Shown in pieces: positions 34,237-44,474 of a DNA stretch of 64,000 nt. The translations under genes and the position numbers were made by a program. How positions within the stretch are numbered: the first letter of the stretch is position 1; each line of letters opens with the position of its first letter. The stretch covers positions 57,525,253 through 57,589,252 of the forward strand of contig CM051458.1 in NCBI GenBank assembly GCA_028274465.1. The letters are read 5' to 3'. The DNA comes from Plantago ovata. Taxonomy: Eukaryota > Streptophyta > Magnoliopsida > Lamiales > Plantaginaceae. The notes under the pieces are model-generated. The model saw nothing but the letters and a program-made list of their open reading frames with translations. It did no database searches and was not told where the DNA came from.

Positions 34237-34269
34237 AACCTATTCTTCCGAATAGGTTTGGGGAGGGGG
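34237..34269 (+). promoter_or_regulatory. Hairpin plus polypurine-like module, first copy in element C
   Basis: AACCTATTC/GAATAGGTT stem with loop TTCC, then TTGGGGAGGGGG. Confidence 0.6.
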
Positions 34270-34349
34270 TTACACCTTCATAGACTTGTTTTCGTTTTTC
34301 ATTTCCGTATCGTGATTTTATTTTTCCTTTTCCGTAAATTTTGTACTCC

Positions 34350-34378
34350 AACCTATTCTTTCGAATAGGTTTGGGGAA
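34350..34378 (+). promoter_or_regulatory. Hairpin plus polypurine-like module, second copy in element C
   Basis: The same stem with loop TTTC, then TTGGGGAAG, 113 bp after the first copy. Confidence 0.6.
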
Positions 34379-34666
34379 GTCGTGTGAGTCATTTTGTTTC
34401 TCTTTTTATGCTACTGCTGGCTAGAAAAAAAATCGAAAAAAAGAAAGAAAAATTCCAGAAAAAAAAAAGAGAAAAAGAAAAAGAAAAATCTGGAAAGAAA
34501 AAAAGAAAAAAAGAAAGACCCCAAAAAAGCAAAAGAAGGGTCCAAAAAAAGAAAGCCAAATAGCAGTTTAGCAAAATGTTGTGTCTCATTTTCAATTCTT
34601 GTAATGTTCGTATCGTGTTGCAATTTTCTATTTTTATCTTTTTTGTCTTGAGTGTCATCTGTTCTA

Positions 34667-34699
34667 GACCACCCTCGTCCTGCCATTCAGGAAGTGGTG
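34667..34699 (+). promoter_or_regulatory. Conserved nested hairpin (GACCAC...GTGGTG), element C
   Basis: Outer arms GACCAC/GTGGTG and inner stem TCCTG/CAGGA with loop CCATT, 501 bp before the LTR. Confidence 0.75.
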
Positions 34700-35167
34700 A
34701 ATAGCTTAAGACTTTACTTTAGAGATGGATAGAATAGGGGAGTGTTATCTTTTATAGGGAACCCTCCTTCGTTTGATGAGAGCCAGTACTGGTTCGACCT
34801 CTTTGAGGGAAAGTCTGAACATGGTGGAACAACAGTAAGTCCTCAGTTTCATAGGCACGGGACAACCATTCGTATCTTAGCATGCTTCATTACGTCGTCA
34901 CTGACTAGGTCCAGGTAGAGAATGTTACGAGAGACTATCTTGTCTTGACATAAGTGCTTATGTGGGTGTGTATAAGACAATCGAGGTATTCTTCAACCTA
35001 TATTCAGGCTTTGATTTATATGGTTTTTGTTCATATGTTATTTGATAGATTCAGTAGATTAGTTCATTTTATTTGGCATGAGACTCCATTTTGTGTCTTG
35101 CATTGTTTTTTGCATTAGAGTCTAGCTTAGTTGCTTGAGGACAAGCAAAGGTTCGGTTTGGGGAGTT

Positions 35168-36338
35168 TGATGAATGTGTATTTTACACTTTCATTTGAGT
35201 CTTTTTCACCTATTTTAGCTATCCTCTATGTTAATTTAGCTATATTTTAGTGCATTTTATTAGAATAGTGTCACGTTTCTCTTTAGATTTTATTTACAGG
35301 TTTTGGTTGAAAATCGAGGATTTCCGAGCAACTATATTGAAGTTGACAAGGAATTGGTGTTCCAGAAGCCTATTTGGAGTATCAGAAGGTTTCCGGATAG
35401 GATTTGAAGTCTAGGGGTCGAATCTGGAGGTTAGAAGGCCACTAGAAGGCCCCACACTATTTCGAGGCCTACATATAGTTGCTCAGATTTTATCCGAAAT
35501 TCATACTTTTCCAGACCTACTTTCTCACCTTTCTCTGTAGTTTTAGGTAGGGACTTCCCAGAGCCTGTTCTGGGGGTTCGTAGCTTAGGGGACGCTTTTT
35601 CATAACAGTTTGGAGCTCGTACGATCGCAATTCTTCGGAGATTGACGACCTTCGGTAACATTGTATCTTACAGTTTATTCTACTTATTTTTTATATCTTT
35701 CAACATGTTTTCGTCTATGATTTCTGTTGATTGCATGCCTATTATGAGTAGCTAAACTTATCGTTCGTGGTAGTATGTGAATTCTTAGCGAAGGGAAGAT
35801 AATCATGCTAATGGCTATATCGCGCATTATACTCGGTGTTATTGCTTTATTTCGTTGATCAGGCTCAGCCTAAATTCTCGTATGTTGTATTAATTATTAT
35901 GCACAATTGGACCCTCGTCGACCTATACGCAAGTTTATCTTCGTAGTGTTGAATAATTACGGAACACAATTGGACAATAGTGATTGACTTGTCAGTACCT
36001 TTATCTTCGTAGTGCTTAATAATTGCAACAGGACATAGATTGATCAAAGATCTCCATGCAAGACCGAGGAATTTACGCATGATTATTGACCCGTTATGCT
36101 TTGAAGGATCATATTACCACCAATCTCCATTATCTGTTAGAAAAATCCTTTGCTATTACGTCTGCTGTCTTATATTCTCTAGTTAAATAGATAAAGCTAG
36201 TTATAGTCCTGAGAGAACGACACTCGAGTCATTCTACTGCTACACTACGGTTTTCGTTGTAGTTGTGGATTGCCTTTGGCTAAATAACAAATTTATTTGA
36301 TTCGTTCGCGTTGGAACATGACACCAGCGCGTTCATCA
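35168..36338 (+). mobile_element. 3' LTR of element C
   Basis: 1171 bp. Relative to the 5' LTR it lacks about 150 bp, between CTAGAAG and GCCCCACAC, which is the palindrome cluster. Its TATA region reads TACATATAG (35470-35478). The rest matches the 5' LTR closely. Confidence 0.95.
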
Positions 36339-36414
36339 TGTTTATATATCTGTCTTCTATAAAACCTAATGCAAGTAAGTGGTTCGATCTGTGATTTCTT
36401 TTCAATTTCTGTGT

Positions 36415-36417
36415 GGA

Positions 36418-36450
<33 letters not shown>

Positions 36451-36462
36451 GTGTGTGTTTCT
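36415..36462. repeat. (CT)n microsatellite
   Basis: A CT run broken by a few G, in intron sequence of the surrounding unit. The serine/leucine frames across it are not genes. Confidence 0.9.
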
Positions 36463-36529
36463 ATGTCTGTTTCTACAAAGTTCAATTCCTGTAAGTGTTT
36501 TTTATTATGGTTTGTTATTTTTTTTAGGT

Positions 36530-37141
36530 TTATTGGAGGTTTATTGGATTTCTATTTTGGTATCTATGTGTTATAAGTTTTGTATACTGGTTGTTTGAGT
36601 TTTATTGTTATTAAGTGTGAGGTTTACATGATCTTAAGTGTGTTAAGTGTTATATATATGTTGCTTGTTTGAGGTTTCGTATATTATGTTTGAGGTTTAC
36701 ATATCTATGTTTGAGGTTTACTTGAGATTGAGTGTTTTGGGTGGTATGTTAGTTTTGTTGGAGGTTTTTTGAGTTTTTTATTTTTGTTTCTGATTTATCT
36801 CTGTTTGTTTAGATTTGAATATGTTTTTGTGTTGCAAGTGTTGTATTTTGGTCGTATGAGGTTTATATTGTGTTTGTTTGAGTTTTGTTTGAGTTTATTG
36901 AGTTTTATTCCCCCTTTAATTTATGTGTATTTTTATATATTTGATATCTTTGTGTACAAGAGTTGTATTGTGGTTGTGATGTTTATATGCTGGTTGTTTT
37001 TGATGTTAATGTATATTTCTTGTGTTCTTTTTTCTCTTCTTTTTTTTTTTTTTGTTTTTTTTTGCAGCAATCATAGTTGAAATTAGCACTTTCCATTCTG
37101 GTGATGCTCCCGTTCTGATACTTCTGAAAGATTGATGCCAT
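36530..37141. repeat. Contig end duplicated across the first assembly gap (left copy)
   Basis: Intron sequence rich in TTTGAGTTTTAT and GAGGTTTAC, then the start of an exon, ending at the N run. It aligns end to end with 37242-37854 apart from scattered one- or two-base indels, as expected of overlapping contig ends that were not merged. Confidence 0.85.
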
Positions 37142-37241
37142 NNNNNNNNNNNNNNNNNNNNNNNNNNNNNNNNNNNNNNNNNNNNNNNNNNNNNNNNNNN
37201 NNNNNNNNNNNNNNNNNNNNNNNNNNNNNNNNNNNNNNNNN
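37142..37241. other. Assembly gap, 100 N
   Basis: Exactly 100 N, a conventional placeholder. Both flanks carry the same sequence, so the true gap length may be zero or negative. Confidence 0.98.
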
Positions 37242-37854
37242 TTATTGGAGGTTTATTGGATTCTCTATTTTGTATCTATGTGTTATAATTTTGTATACGG
37301 TTGTTTGAGTTTTTTGTTATTAGTGTGAGGTTTACATGATCTTAAGTGTGTTAAGTGTTATATATGTTGCTTGTTTGAGGTTTACGTATATTATGTTTGA
37401 GGTTTACATATATTATGTTGAGGTTTACTTGAGATTGAGTGTTTTGGGTGGTATGTTAGTTTTGTTGGAGTTTTATTGAGTTTTTTATTTTTGTTTCTGA
37501 TTTATCTCTGTTTGTTTAGATTTTGATATGTTTTTTGTTGGCAAGTGTTGTATTTTGGTCGTATGAGGTTTATATGGTGTTTGTTTGAGTTTTGTTTGAG
37601 TTTTATTTGAGTTTTTATTCCACCTTTAATTTATGTGTATGTTTTATATATTTGAATATCTTGTGTTACAAGAGTTGTATTGTGGTGTTTGATGTTATAT
37701 GCTGGTGTTTTGATGTTAATGTATATTTCTTTGTTTTCTTTTTTCTCTTTCTTTTTTTTTTTTTTTTTTTTTTTGCAGCAATCATAGTTGAAATTAGCAC
37801 TTTCCATTCTGGTGATGCTCCCGTTTCTGATACTTCTGAAAGAATTGATGCCAT
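37242..37854. repeat. Contig end duplicated across the first assembly gap (right copy)
   Basis: Repeats 36530-37141 and then continues into unique exon sequence. Confidence 0.85.
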
Positions 37855-37940
37855 CTTGGTTGATAATACGCTGGTGCTTTTTATTTCAACTGTCATGGAT
37901 GTTGCTGCTTTCTATGCTGCGGACACAAATAAGAAAGTTA
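37788..37940 (+). pseudogene. Exon of the Mutator-like unit, part upstream of the copia insertion
   Basis: The acceptor TTTTTTGCAG precedes an open frame that includes ATG 37894 (MDVAAFYAADTNKKV). The frame is cut at 37940 by a copia LTR and resumes at 55912 in the same phase. The four bases GTTA occur on both sides of the array (AGTTA 37936-37940, GGTTA 55911-55915), one mismatch from a perfect 5-bp duplication. The product is not recognised; its lysine-rich continuation resembles N-terminal parts of transposon-encoded plant proteins. Confidence 0.6.
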
Positions 37941-40001
37941 TGATAGTGTATATGTCCTAGAGACAGTCTTTATTAAGGGCATGCAGCCCTTATTAAGGTC
38001 ATATATGTACTATTACACAGGTCAACGTAATATAATATATGTTTGTTGTTTGACTATTGAGTATCGCTTTCATATTTATATTACACCAGGCATACAACAT
38101 GTCATATCTCTATTCCTGTCTGTATTGATATTAAAAATGTCCCCTCGGATAGATGACCGATCACACAGATAGTGGGAGCTATGTGAGTTATCATCTATCA
38201 CAAACTCTCTCTAGTCGAGGTTCATCTCGGATGTAGGGGTCTGAATGAACCAGCTGAGACTAGTATGCGTGGAGGTTATACTTGTTAGAGCAAGTGTGAG
38301 CCGATCCCACGGCCACGGAACGGATTGTTGGACAATCAAGAAACGTTCCCATAACTCCGCATAGTTGTTCGAAGGGTGATTACCGAACAATGGAAGTACC
38401 CAACGGAAACTCCCATCGATGTATACTCTACACCGAAGTGTCTATGGGAACCGGATAGTTGTCGAAGTGATGTCAGTCGTCCTTTGGACTTACAGGACTT
38501 TATCATCACATTTGTTGCCCCATATCCTTGGTGGACCCGTCGATGTCAGCTCTGAATAAGCAGTTGACCCAAGACACGATCCAGGATTATGGCTACATAC
38601 AAATGGGGATGATAAGTGATTCTGTGAAGGATTCATCTCTCATGTGTAGCACAGGAGAGAACTGCTCATAGTCGTTCATAGTTGTGATTGGTAAAACCGC
38701 TGGCCAGCGTATCAATATTATTATGATGGTCATAATAGATATTGGATTCACCATGCAACTCACTGAAGACGCCCGTGGATGTATTATTGGGATAAACACT
38801 TCATTGATCCTAGATGCATTCGAGTCAGTCAGATGAACGGATGTTACCATCGCCGCGTTGAGCGCAACAGACTTCACAACGAAAGGGTTTGTTTTGAGAA
38901 ACCTCTCAAACGTCCTCATGTATTAATATTGCAAATGGAACCGTCTAGGAATTCCATTTTGCCTAGTCTAGGACTTGCTTAATACAATGAGGCCCTATGG
39001 TCACTATGTGGTGATTCAGCTTATCTGAATATCTTTGAAGATGGAATCGCAATTAATTTAGAATTAAGTTTGATTGATGGATTATAATTGATTTGGAATT
39101 AATTATAATAATTTGTGGCTCAATTAATAATTTGGAATTATTAATTGAATTGGCTGATTAATTGTATTTTATGTAAATACAATTAAAGATTATATTTTAG
39201 AAATATAATAGAGGTTTGATTTGAAAGGATATGTTAATTTAGAATTAATATATGCACATGAGCAAAATCTACTTGGAGTTTGAATTGGCTTAGAATTATA
39301 AGTGGACCTAATCTCCCTTGGACGCTCGCGCGCAGCTGGAGTAGGGGAAGGAGTCGAACTCCTTCCTCTATTAGATGTCAAGGGATAAGCTAGATTTTCC
39401 TGATTGAATTTTAATTTGATTGGGAATTAATCTAGACTTGAATTGATTTCCTATTGCGATAAGAATTAGATTCTTATTCCTTCATGAAGTCTAATTGATT
39501 ATTCTTTAGGCTTCAATTGACTACTATATATAGTAGATTATTAGAAAGCTTTTAACACACACAGACATACAGTTAGTTTACCAGTTTTCTTAGAGAAAAT
39601 AAAAAGCTCTCCCCTACCTCATACAAGCCACGCGCGCGCCACCCCTCACCGGAGGAAAACCGCCGCCCCATCTTCTTGGCCACACAAAGAATATCCTAGC
39701 ATTCTTTCCGATAAGCTGTTCATCCGTGGATACCAAGGTTGAGGTTGAAGGAGCTGGAAACAGACTTTTATTGTTTTGCAGATAATCAAAGTATTACAGA
39801 TATCTTCGACTTCGACGAAGGAGAAGATTCACCGGACTATCACGAAGACTTGGTACCTGTGCTTGCTTTTGGAGTATTGTAAGTCTTCTAATTGACATGT
39901 TTAATATATACGGTATACATAATCAATTAACCTGCATGTTAAGAAATTTTTTGAAATTCCGCTGCGTACCCTAGGGGTAACTCTGACCATATTTTCTTAC
40001 A
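37941..40001 (+). mobile_element. Copia family B LTR, left end of the array
   Basis: 2061 bp from TGATAGTGTATATG to TTTTCTTACA, followed by a tRNA-iMet primer site, so it is a 5' LTR. It has the full-length form; the other three array LTRs lack about 250 bp corresponding to 38305-38555. The TATA palindrome is at 39522-39535. Confidence 0.95.
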
Positions 40002-40233
40002 GTGGTATCAGAGCCAGGTTAATTGATTATGCATATACGTATATATGTTATGTGATTTTGTAGTTTATGTGGATGCAATTGATTCTATGATTAATTCAAT
40101 TTTCAAAAGTTTTGGTTTTTATATAAATTTAGAATTTATATTTTTTCAAAAAAAAAAATAATTAATATTGTATATATATGTGTGCGGCCGCCGGCGTGAC
40201 GCAGGCCGGCGCCTGCGTGACGCAGGCGCCCGT
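40002..40233 (+). mobile_element. Primer site and leader of the first copia B element, truncated
   Basis: TGGTATCAGAGCC at 40003-40015 is the tRNA-iMet primer site. The leader matches 46306-46545 up to GGCGCCCGT, where the minus-strand element D begins. The GC-rich CTGCGTGACGCAGG palindromes near 40190-40230 also occur in the second copy. Confidence 0.85.
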
Positions 40234-41510
40234 TGATGAACGCGCTGGTGTCGTGTTCCAACGTGAACGGATCAAATAAATTTGTAATTAGCCAACGGCA
40301 ATCCACAACTACAACGAAAACCGTAGTGTAGTAGTAGAATGACTCGAGTGTCGTTCTCTCAGGACTATAACTAGCTTTATCTATTTAACAAGAGAATATA
40401 AAAGAGCAGACAGATAGCAAAAGGGGGTTTCTAGCAGATAATGGAGATTGGTGATAGTATGGTCCTTCTTAACATAACGGGTCGATAATCATGCATAAAT
40501 TCCTCGGTCTTGCATAGAGATCTTTGAATCAATCTAGTGTCCTGTTGCAAATATTAAGCACTACGAAGATAATTGGTCTGACAAGTCAATCACTATTGTC
40601 CTAATGTGTTCCATAATTATTCAACACTACGAAGATAATTTGTCTGATGGTCGACAAGTGTCCAATTGTGCATAATAATTAATACAACATACGAGAATTT
40701 AGGCTGTGCCTGATCAATGAAATAAAGCAATGACACGGAGTATAATGCGCGATATAGCCATTAGCATGATTATCTTCCCTTCGCTAAGAATTCACATACT
40801 ACCACCAACGATAAGTTTAGCTACTCATAATAGGCATGCAATCAACAGAAATCATAGAAGAAAACATATTAAAAGATATATAAAATAAGTAGATTAAACT
40901 GTAAGATACAAGTTACCGAAGGTTGTCAATCTCCGAAGAATTGCGATCCTACGAGCTCCAATCCGCTATGAAAAAGTATCTCCTAAGCTACAGAACTCCC
41001 AGGACAGGCCCCGGAAAGTTCCTACCTAAAACTATAGAGAGAGGTGAGAAAGTAGGTCTGGAAAGATATAATTTTCGGAGAAAAACTGAGCAACTATATA
41101 TAGGCCCCGAAAAACCACGGGGCGGTTCGCCCCAGCTGTGCGGCGGATCGCCCCCGAGTTTTTCTCGCGGAATTCCGCATTTTCGACGCGTTTTTGGATT
41201 TCTTCCCCTTTTCGGACTCGGTTTCTGACTTCTAGTAGCCTTCTAACCTCCATATTCGGCCCCTAGACTTCAAATCCTATCCGGAAACCTTCAGATACTC
41301 CAAATAGGCTTCTGGAACACCAATTCCTTGTAAACTTCAATATAATTGCCCAGAAATCTTCGAATTTCAATCAAAACCTGTAAAATAAAATCTAAAGGGA
41401 AACGTGACACTATTCTAATAAAATGCATTAAAATATAGCTAAATTAACATAGAGGATAGCTAAAATAGGTGAAAAAGACCCGAATGAAAGTGTAAAATAC
41501 ACATTCATCA
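40234..41510 (-). mobile_element. 3' LTR of element D
   Basis: 1277 bp, with TGATGAACGCG at 40234 and CATTCATCA at 41510. It carries a reduced GC palindrome block at 41111-41160 next to the TATA sequence at 41094-41102. Confidence 0.92.
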
Positions 41511-43090
41511 AACTCCCCAAACCGAACCTTTGCTTGTCCTCAAGCAACTAAGCTAGACTCTAATACAAAAAACATGCAAGACACAAAATGGAGTCTCATG
41601 CCAAATAAAATGAACTAATCTACTGAATCTACCAAATAACATATGAACATAAACCATATAAATCAAAGCATGAATATAGGTTGAAGAATACCTCGATTGA
41701 CTTATACACAACCACATAAGCACTTATGTCAAGACAAGATAGTCTCTCATAAAATTCTCTACCTGGACCTAGTCAGTGACGACGTAATGAAGCATGCTAA
41801 GATACGAATGGTTGTCCCGTGCCTAATGAAACTGAGGACTTACTGCTGTTCCACCATGTTAAGACTTTTCCTCAAAAGAGGTCGAACCAGTACTGGCTCT
41901 CATCAAACGAAGGAGGGTTCCCTATAAAAGATAACTCTCCCCTATTCTACCCATCTCTCAAGTAAAGTCTTAAGCTATTCACCACTTCCTGAATGGAAGG
42001 ACGAGGGTGGTCTAGAACAGATGACACTTAAGACAAAAAAGATAAAAATAGAAAACAAGATTACGAAAATTACAAGAATGGAAAAGACTCAACAATTTGC
42101 TAACTGCTATTTGGCTTTCTTTTTTGGACCCTTCTTTGGTTTTTTGGGGTCTTTTCCTTTTTTTCTTTTTTTTTTCTTTCCAGATTCTTTTTTTTATTTT
42201 CCTTTTTCTCTGTTTTTTTTTCTGGAATTTTTTTCTTTCTTTTTTTCGATTTTTCTGCCAGCAGTAGCTTAACAAAAAGAGAAACAAAATGACTCACACG
42301 ACTTCCCCAAACCTATTCGAGAGAATAGGTTGGAGTTCAAAATTCACGGAAAAGGAAAAATAAACTCACGATACGAAAATGAAAAACAGAAACAAGTCTA
42401 ATGATGGTGTAACCCCCTCCCCAAACCTATTCGGAAGAATAGGTTATAAACAAAGGATCACACAACCTCACACTACCTCCTTCCTAGGCATTTAGCAATC
42501 TCAAAGCATGGTGAAGACTTGTTGCCTCTTAGGTACATAATTACTCGGGAAACAACCATAAGACCCTAACATGCATCATCCTATTATAAAGGCCTTCGTG
42601 AACCGCAGTAGAGAAAACACCACTAAGTGATGTCGAGACTACCATGCTTAACTAAGTGCAATACATAAATGTGACAAGCCAAGCGAGAAAAACCTCAAAC
42701 AAATTCATAGAGATGAAGCATACGATTAATGGCATAGTTGGTTGATCTACCCAATAAAAAAGTTCAAACAATTCGGCAATAAACTCCATATAAAACATGC
42801 AAGACTATCCTATGAAAGCAGTAAACGTGCAAATGCAAAAAATTTCACGAGTTTATCATAAGCAAGATAAGTATAGAGATAACCAACGATAACCTCCTCC
42901 CCAAACCTGAACGTCGTCGCTCGTCCGAACGTCGAAAGTGGATCCAAGGTGAGAGCTAATGCTTGTATAAGTGACCTATAATACTCAATCAAACTCGTGA
43001 GATAAAATCTAAAGCGGTAAAGAAAGCGATAAAATCTCCGGGTTGCCTCCCGGATAGCGCCATTGTTTAAAGTCTTTGACTCGACTCCTG
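41511..43090 (-). other. 3' noncoding region of element D
   Basis: In reverse it holds the terminal polypurine tract and TTGCTTG/CAAGCAA hairpin (41511-41550) and the nested GACCAC hairpin (41980-42012). Beyond these come an A/G tract (42110-42260), the two hairpin-purine modules (42303-42331, 42413-42445), the CGGTTCACGAAGGCC block (42591-42605) and the post-gag hairpin near 43045-43062. Frames rich in lysine or phenylalanine are low complexity. Confidence 0.85.
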
Positions 43091-43097
43091 TCTGCGC

Positions 43098-44437
43098 CTA
43101 TCTCTTATTTTTGCGGGTACTAGGCTTCCCCTTCATTGATCTCCTTTCCATGCCACGAACCTGTGAATAAGAAAGAATATAGGCTGCAAGACCACAGTAG
43201 TGAGTAGTAATATCAGGCGGTTCAGGTGGATCAGGTATGGCTTTCAACACGTGTTGCTTGCCATCTACTTCAATAGTGCAAGTTCTTTGGTAGATGTCCA
43301 TCACGGAGCGTAGTTTAGTCAAGAACGTTTGCCGTAAGAGTATGACATCCCCAGTTCCAGGTGCAGACGCCGGCATAACTACAAAATTGGTGTATATAGA
43401 TGCTTCACCAATCTTGACCAACACGTTTTTCACAACGCCCTCGGGTCTCATTAAGGATCCATCCGCCAGTTGCACAATAGCCCTTTGCTCAGATAGTTTT
43501 CCAAGGTTGCTCTTTTCAAACACATTCAAAGGAATTATATTTGAGTAGGATCCCGTGTCTAGTGTGGCACGGACATCTTCAAGCTCACCAATCCCTACCT
43601 TAACATCGAAACTTTTAGGGAGTGGTTCGGGATCCTCTTGCTCCTCATCACTTGTGTCAGAACCAAGGTCCTTCTCTTCTTCCTCAACCTGTAGAAGTTC
43701 TTCCTTCATGCAACACTCGCACCTAACAACCTTCCTGATGGTGATTTCGTCAGGTACATCCCCAGCTAATGTAATGGCATTCGACTTCACAGTGCTGCTA
43801 GGAAGTTTGCCTTGTTCCCTACTTGCTCCTCGGTCGATCAACTCTTGCATCTTTTGATGGGCAAGCCTAGTGCTCTCTTCCAACCTATCAAGCCTTGCCC
43901 TAGTCTTCTCGGAATCTTCTTCATAACGTTTGAGAAAACTTTGTGTATGGTCGACCATCTTTTGCAAGTTCTCCATCAGTTGAGCCGTCTTCGACTTCGG
44001 TGGCTCTTTCGGAGCGGGGTTTTCGCAGTGGTCATTACCATAGTTCAGCCTACTACGGTATTGGTTAGGTCCATAAGTTTGGTTAGCCGGTGCATATCCT
44101 TGATTGTTACGGTATCCTCTTCTCCAAAATCCATCTCGAGGGTTCCTACCGTCTTGTCCGTAGCTAACTTCTTGAGTACCAAACTCCGTAGCAAAGGCTT
44201 CTTCTTCACCTCCTCGAGCCCAGTTGCCATCATCGTATGCCAGATCCGATCTACACATATGAGCCCCATGCCCATAGTTCTTGCATATTCGGCATACTCC
44301 GTTCGAAACAGTTGTTCGGTGGCGCTCTTGAGGACTTGCTTCAACTCGTTGGTAAAACACTCTAATTGATCCCCATTCCCCCTATACATAGGGGCTTCTT
44401 GAGTCGGTGGAGCTTCAGGTCCACGTCTCCTAACCAT
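43098..44437 (-). pseudogene. Element D gag and protease-like region, 5' truncated
   Basis: The minus-strand frame begins inside gag (MVRRRGPEAPPTQEAP). A one-base loss near 44322 relative to element C changes the frame. It then shows the CCHC knuckle (CRICKNYGHGAHMC), an acidic linker and a retropepsin-like domain with an intact LDTGS near 43555. One later position differs from element C: LLRQTFL here, LLGRTFL there. It ends at 43098 and is followed directly by 3' noncoding sequence. Confidence 0.9.
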
Positions 44438-44474
44438 TGCATAAAGGTGACTGGCTCTAGTCCAAGTGGGAGAT
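44438..44474 (+). mobile_element. 3' internal end and polypurine tract of a copia B element
   Basis: CATAAAGGTGACTGGCTCTAG through AAGTGGGAGAT matches 51733-51770. The LTR that follows is therefore the 3' LTR of a first element as well as the 5' LTR of a second. Confidence 0.88.

Larger units (their letters stand above)
33623..35167 (+). other. 3' noncoding region of element C
   Basis: Collinear with 3800-5217. It holds the CGGTTCACGAAGGCC block (34076-34090), hairpin-purine modules at 34237-34269 and 34350-34378, an A/G-rich tract (34427-34560) and the nested GACCAC hairpin (34667-34699). It ends with TTGCTTG/CAAGCAA (35131-35148) and the polypurine tract (35153-35167). Confidence 0.85.
27549..36338 (+). 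mobile_element. Complete Athila-type element C without pol, TSD TGTTT
   Basis: An 8790-bp element with LTRs at 27549-28872 and 35168-36338, flanked by TGTTT at 27544-27548 and 36339-36343. It encodes gag with a protease-like part and a second protein (ORF2), but no RT, RNase H or integrase, so it would depend on a partner such as the family of element A. It sits in the first intron of the surrounding unit. Confidence 0.96.
40234..44437 (-). mobile_element. Truncated Athila-type element D, nested in copia
   Basis: Minus-strand copy of the A/C family: 3' LTR (40234-41510), polypurine tract, 3' noncoding region (41511-43090) and most of gag (43098-44437). Pol and ORF2 are missing between gag and the 3' noncoding region, and the 5' LTR with the start of gag is lost at 44437, where copia sequence begins. 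Confidence 0.92.

Noticed and set aside
34389..34686. Phenylalanine- or lysine-rich frames of 85-91 codons, also at 4453-4656 and 42012-42297
   Set aside because: They come from the purine tract conserved in the noncoding region of elements A, C and D.
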